Below are positions 61,226 to 64,000 of a DNA stretch of 64,000 bases, piece after piece (positions within the stretch are counted from its first letter, which is position 1; every line of letters begins with the position of its first letter). The position numbers and the translations under genes are program-made. The notes under the pieces are model-generated. The model was given only the letters and a program-made list of their open reading frames with translations, had not been told where the DNA came from and did no database searches. This DNA comes from an uncultured Hyphomonas sp. (lineage in GTDB: Bacteria; Pseudomonadota; Alphaproteobacteria; Caulobacterales; Hyphomonadaceae), in NCBI RefSeq assembly GCF_963678195.1, contig NZ_OY782759.1, positions 62,001-126,000 on the forward strand. The letters are read 5' to 3'.

Positions 61226-62101
61226 CTACTCCTGCGGCTTGGGCGCGGGCACAGGTTCGGGCGTCCTGAGACGCAAACGCCGGATGCGGCGGGCATCGGC
61301 ATCGAGGACTTCGATCTCGACGCCGGACGGATGCTTGAGGATTTCCCCACGCACCGGCACACGGCCAGCGAGCGCATAGGCGATGCCGCCCAGCGTGTCG
61401 AATTCCGAATCCTCATCACTGAGTTCGAGGTCAATCCCCGTCTCCTCGGCGAAATCCTGTATTTCGGTGCGCGCATCGACTTCCCAGATCCGAGCGCTGC
61501 GCCGGACGAACATGGGCTCTTCATCGTCGTGTTCGTCTTCGATGTCACCGACGATTTCCTCTACCAGGTCTTCCAGACTCACCAGTCCGTCCGTTCCCCC
61601 ATACTCATCCACAACCAACGCCAGATGAATGCGGGTCGACTGCATCTTCACCAGCAAATCGGACAGTTTCATGGAGGGCGGCACATAAAGGACTTCGCGG
61701 TGCAGCTGTTCCAGCGGCCGTTTGGGCGGTTCGCCGCCTTTTGCCAGTTCGCTGACCACATCCTTGATGTGCACAAAGCCGATCGGATCATCCAGCGTTT
61801 CCCGGAACACGGGCAGGCGCGAATGGGTACAATCAGCGAAAATCTTCAGCAGTTCCGGGAATTCGGTGTTCACCTCGACGGCCTTCACCTCGGCCCGGGC
61901 AACCATCACATCCTCGACGCGCAGCTCCTGGAATTCCTGGACGCGCAGCCGCATGGCCTGCGGGGTCGCAGGGGCCGAAGCCTCCGGATGTCCGTTTGTG
62001 CCGGCCGGGGTTTCAGGCGCCGCGTCGTGCCGGCGGCCTATTCCGAAAAAACTACGCCGGCGCCTTTGCGGCGCGGGTTCAGAAGGGTCTGGATCGCTCA
62101 T
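61226..62101 (-). CDS. corC: HlyC/CorC-type transporter-associated protein
   Basis: Two CBS domains (about 60-190) with LEDLVEEIVGDIEDEHDDEE follow a short basic N-terminus, and a CorC_HlyC domain (about 205-290) ends the protein. The 291 residues lack the membrane domain of the full-length CorB group. The family is linked to magnesium and cobalt transport, but the precise role is uncertain. It is in the conserved phoH-ybeY-corC-lnt order, 12 bases after ybeY. Confidence 0.93.
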   Translation of the reverse strand: MSDPDPSEPAPQRRRRSFFGIGRRHDAAPETPAGTNGHPEASAPATPQAMRLRVQEFQELRVEDVMVARAEVKAVEVNTEFPELLKIFADCTHSRLPVFRETLDDPIGFVHIKDVVSELAKGGEPPKRPLEQLHREVLYVPPSMKLSDLLVKMQSTRIHLALVVDEYGGTDGLVSLEDLVEEIVGDIEDEHDDEEPMFVRRSARIWEVDARTEIQDFAEETGIDLELSDEDSEFDTLGGIAYALAGRVPVRGEILKHPSGVEIEVLDADARRIRRLRLRTPEPVPAPKPQE

Positions 62102-62113
62102 CGTCTCTGTAAT

Positions 62114-62563
62114 TCAATCCGTTCCATATGGGTTTGGAATGCCGAGCGATGCAAGCGCCTTTATTTCGAGGCCCTCCATGATTTCGGCTTCCGCCTCCTC
62201 CTCATGGTCATGTCCCATAAGATGCAAATAGCCGTGCACCAGAAGATGCGTCAGATGATCGGCAAGGCTGATGCCCTGTGCCTCGGCATCACGCGCCGAG
62301 ACCCCCAGCGCCACGGCGATATCGCCCAGTAGCGGCCGGTCCATCTCATGCGCCGGGAAAGACAACACGTCCGTCGGCTTGTCCTTGCCCCGGAAATCCC
62401 GGTTCAGCTGGTGCAGCGCCGCGTCATCAGCCAGCAGCAGCGACACGGTGCCTTCTGACGGTTCCACGGCAGCCGCCGCCGCGAAGGCGCGGTCGCACAG
62501 GGCGGCGAGGTCCGGCAGGGCATCCCAGCCGGTCTCTGCAATAATCAGGTCTGTCGTGATCAT
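62114..62563 (-). CDS. ybeY: Endoribonuclease YbeY
   Basis: YbeY is a zinc-dependent RNase required for 16S rRNA 3' maturation and 70S quality control. The metal motif [12 protein letters not shown] (H-x3-H-x5-H) is near residue 116-127. The earlier DVLSFPAHE segment ([10 protein letters not shown]) is conserved. The length is 149 residues. It follows phoH with an 8-base gap. Confidence 0.97.
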   Translation of the reverse strand: MITTDLIIAETGWDALPDLAALCDRAFAAAAAVEPSEGTVSLLLADDAALHQLNRDFRGKDKPTDVLSFPAHEMDRPLLGDIAVALGVSARDAEAQGISLADHLTHLLVHGYLHLMGHDHEEEAEAEIMEGLEIKALASLGIPNPYGTD

Positions 62564-62571
62564 GGGGTGGC

Positions 62572-63561
62572 TCAGTTGCCCTCGCCCGCAGCGGCATAGG
62601 CATCGATGATGCGGCTGACGAGGCCATGGCGGACAACGTCTGCGGCGGTCAGCGTGTGCACATTGATCCCCTCGACATCCGACAGGATCTGCAGCGCATG
62701 ACGCAGGCCGGAGGTCTGAATGCCTGGCAGGTCCACCTGCCCCGGATCGCCGGTGACGATCATGCGGCTATCGCGGCCAAGCCGGGTCAGCACCATTTTC
62801 ATCTGGGCGACGGTCGTGTTCTGGGCTTCGTCGACAATCACGAAGGCGTTCTTCAGCGTCCGTCCGCGCATGAAGGCGATGGGGGCGACCTCGATCTCGC
62901 CGCGCGCCATACGGCGCTCCATCTGTTCCTGCCCCATCAATTCGCGCAAACTGTCCCAGATGGGCAGCATGTAGGGGTCGACCTTCTCTTCCAACGTGCC
63001 GGGCAGGAAGCCGAGCTTCTCTCCGGCTTCGACGGCCGGGCGCGTCACGATCAGGCGCTGGCGCGCGCCGGACATCAGCTCCGCCACGCCGGCAGCAACA
63101 GCCAGGAACGTCTTGCCCGTACCGGCCGGACCTATGCCGAAAACGAGGCCATTGTCCGGATTGGCCAGCAGATTGATGTAGCGCGCCTGACCTCTGGTCT
63201 GCGGCGTGATCGGCTTCTTCAGCCCTTTCAGACCGCCGCCGAAACTCTGCGCCGGGGTGGACGCCGCCTCAACAGCGGCATCAAGGTCCATGTCGGTAAT
63301 GTCTGCGCCGGACCGCATGCGGCGCTCCAGCTCGGCAAGCGCGGCCTCTGCGATGGACACACCTTCAGCCGTGCCGGCCAGCAGGATGCCGCCGCCCTGG
63401 CTTTCCGCCCGCAGGCCGTAATCCTTCAGTTTGTCTTCCAGCCGGTGCAGGTAGCGATGATGCGGCCCGCACAGATCGCGCAGGCGCTCGGCATTGCTGA
63501 CTTCGTAGAACCGGCTCACCGGCGCTTCCGGTGACATGTTCGGACGGCGCTTTCCGCTCAC
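62572..63561 (-). CDS. phoH: PhoH-like ATPase
   Basis: The cytoplasmic ATPase has Walker A GPAGTGKT (144-151) and Walker [10 protein letters not shown] (about 243-251) in a PhoH domain (125-325). The N-terminal extension (1-120) has an RNA-binding-like KH flavour ([14 protein letters not shown]). Length 329 residues. It starts with GTG overlapping the miaB stop by four bases (GTGA). PhoH proteins are linked to RNA metabolism with ybeY, though the precise function is not settled. Confidence 0.95.
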   Translation of the reverse strand: MSGKRRPNMSPEAPVSRFYEVSNAERLRDLCGPHHRYLHRLEDKLKDYGLRAESQGGGILLAGTAEGVSIAEAALAELERRMRSGADITDMDLDAAVEAASTPAQSFGGGLKGLKKPITPQTRGQARYINLLANPDNGLVFGIGPAGTGKTFLAVAAGVAELMSGARQRLIVTRPAVEAGEKLGFLPGTLEEKVDPYMLPIWDSLRELMGQEQMERRMARGEIEVAPIAFMRGRTLKNAFVIVDEAQNTTVAQMKMVLTRLGRDSRMIVTGDPGQVDLPGIQTSGLRHALQILSDVEGINVHTLTAADVVRHGLVSRIIDAYAAAGEGN

Positions 63562-64000
63562 AGGGCGGCCTCACGCGTTTCGGCGGGCGCGCTGACAAGT
63601 TCGCCGGAGAGCGAGTTGAGGCTCGCATCGATCACGCGAACGTCCACGATATGCCCCTTCAGGTCCGCTATAGTCATGGCGAAATCCTGCGGAAGTTCGA
63701 AGTGAACCGCCTGCAGCCATGGCGAGCGGCCATGGGCCTGGCCGGGATTGCGGCCCTTGCCGGTAATCAGGACGGGCACGGTCTGGCCGATCTTGGAATG
63801 GTTGAAGGCGGTCTGCTGCTCCCGCAGAAGCTGCTGCAGCTGCTGCAGGCGCGCGTCTTTCACCTCTTCCGGAACCTGGCCGAACATGCCGGCCGCCGGC
63901 GTGCCGGGACGGGCGGAATATTTGAAGGAATAGGCGATCGCATAGTCGACATCCCGGACCAGCTGCATCGTCGCCTCAAAATCGGCATCACTCTCGCCCG
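63558..64000 (-). CDS. miaB: tRNA-2-methylthio-N6-dimethylallyladenosine synthase MiaB, 3' part
   Basis: MiaB is a radical-SAM methylthiotransferase. Only the C-terminal part is in the window: the frame is open to the window edge, with GESDADFEAT then MQLVRDVDYAIAYSFKYSARPGTPAA, the end of the radical-SAM domain. A TRAM domain (about the last 75 residues) contains VPVLITGKGRNPGQAHGRSPWLQAVHF. The cluster cysteines and N-terminal domain lie outside. It starts the miaB-phoH-ybeY-corC-lnt run. Confidence 0.95.
   Translation of the reverse strand, partial: GESDADFEATMQLVRDVDYAIAYSFKYSARPGTPAAGMFGQVPEEVKDARLQQLQQLLREQQTAFNHSKIGQTVPVLITGKGRNPGQAHGRSPWLQAVHFELPQDFAMTIADLKGHIVDVRVIDASLNSLSGELVSAPAETREAAL

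Noticed and set aside
1-64000. tRNA, rRNA, tmRNA or prophage genes
   Set aside because: No T-loop or rRNA signature was noticed, and no integrase or phage structural gene was seen. A covariance scan would settle the RNA question.

Overview
The window is GC-rich chromosomal DNA of an alphaproteobacterium. Gene order and protein features (tol-pal next to tilS and ftsH; helicase, S4 protein, ferredoxin and CarD together; rimP-nusA-ylxR-infB; miaB-phoH-ybeY-corC-lnt; a DUF2125 protein) suggest a Caulobacterales/Hyphomonadaceae-type organism, but this is inferred from content and not proven. Most of the sequence is ordinary housekeeping core with short accessory inserts.

Layout. 1-1.6 kb: two hypothetical genes, the second HEAT-like and flanked by inverted REP-type palindromes. 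1.6-11.5 kb (minus strand): ybgC, tolQ, tolR, tolA, tolB, two tandem pal genes each with its own terminator, cpoB, tilS, ftsH. 11.5-17.5 kb: lipocalin, alpha/beta hydrolase, E1-like protein, nadD, proA and a divergent acyl-CoA synthetase. 17.5-28.7 kb: small membrane genes, a Sel1-like gene with a structured leader, carD, fdxA, terB-like, S4, SUV3-type helicase, acyltransferase, LpxH-like phosphatase, a low-GC possible HEPN gene, HNH nuclease and DNA glycosylase. 28.7-37.8 kb: DUF2125, plsC, ydcF, ftsX, ftsE, zinc-ribbon protein, hpt, 2-hydroxyacid dehydrogenase, SH3 protein, fabA, fabI.

The most distinctive accessory segment is 37.77-40.68 kb. It holds a leucine-rich-repeat protein with 16 nearly identical 66-bp repeats, whose ribosome binding site lies inside one of two mutually exclusive hairpins, then an unexplained structured spacer, an orphan YjhX-type gene and a palindromic operator. 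40.7-44.9 kb holds a quinone reductase, CAP protein, uridine kinase, PLP enzyme and SRPBCC protein.

44.9-57.8 kb is the translation/RNA block (minus strand: rimP-nusA-ylxR-infB, rbfA, truB, rpsO, pnp). It is interrupted by two small membrane proteins of PH-like type and by a 1.1-kb gene-free island (48.1-49.25 kb) packed with at least five inverted-repeat families. The rimP leader carries a strong promoter followed at once by an intrinsic terminator, which looks like an attenuator. 57.9-64 kb: cspA with a long leader, trmB, an XRE regulator, lnt, corC, ybeY, phoH and the 3' part of miaB.

No tRNA, rRNA, CRISPR array, integrase or intact insertion sequence was recognised.
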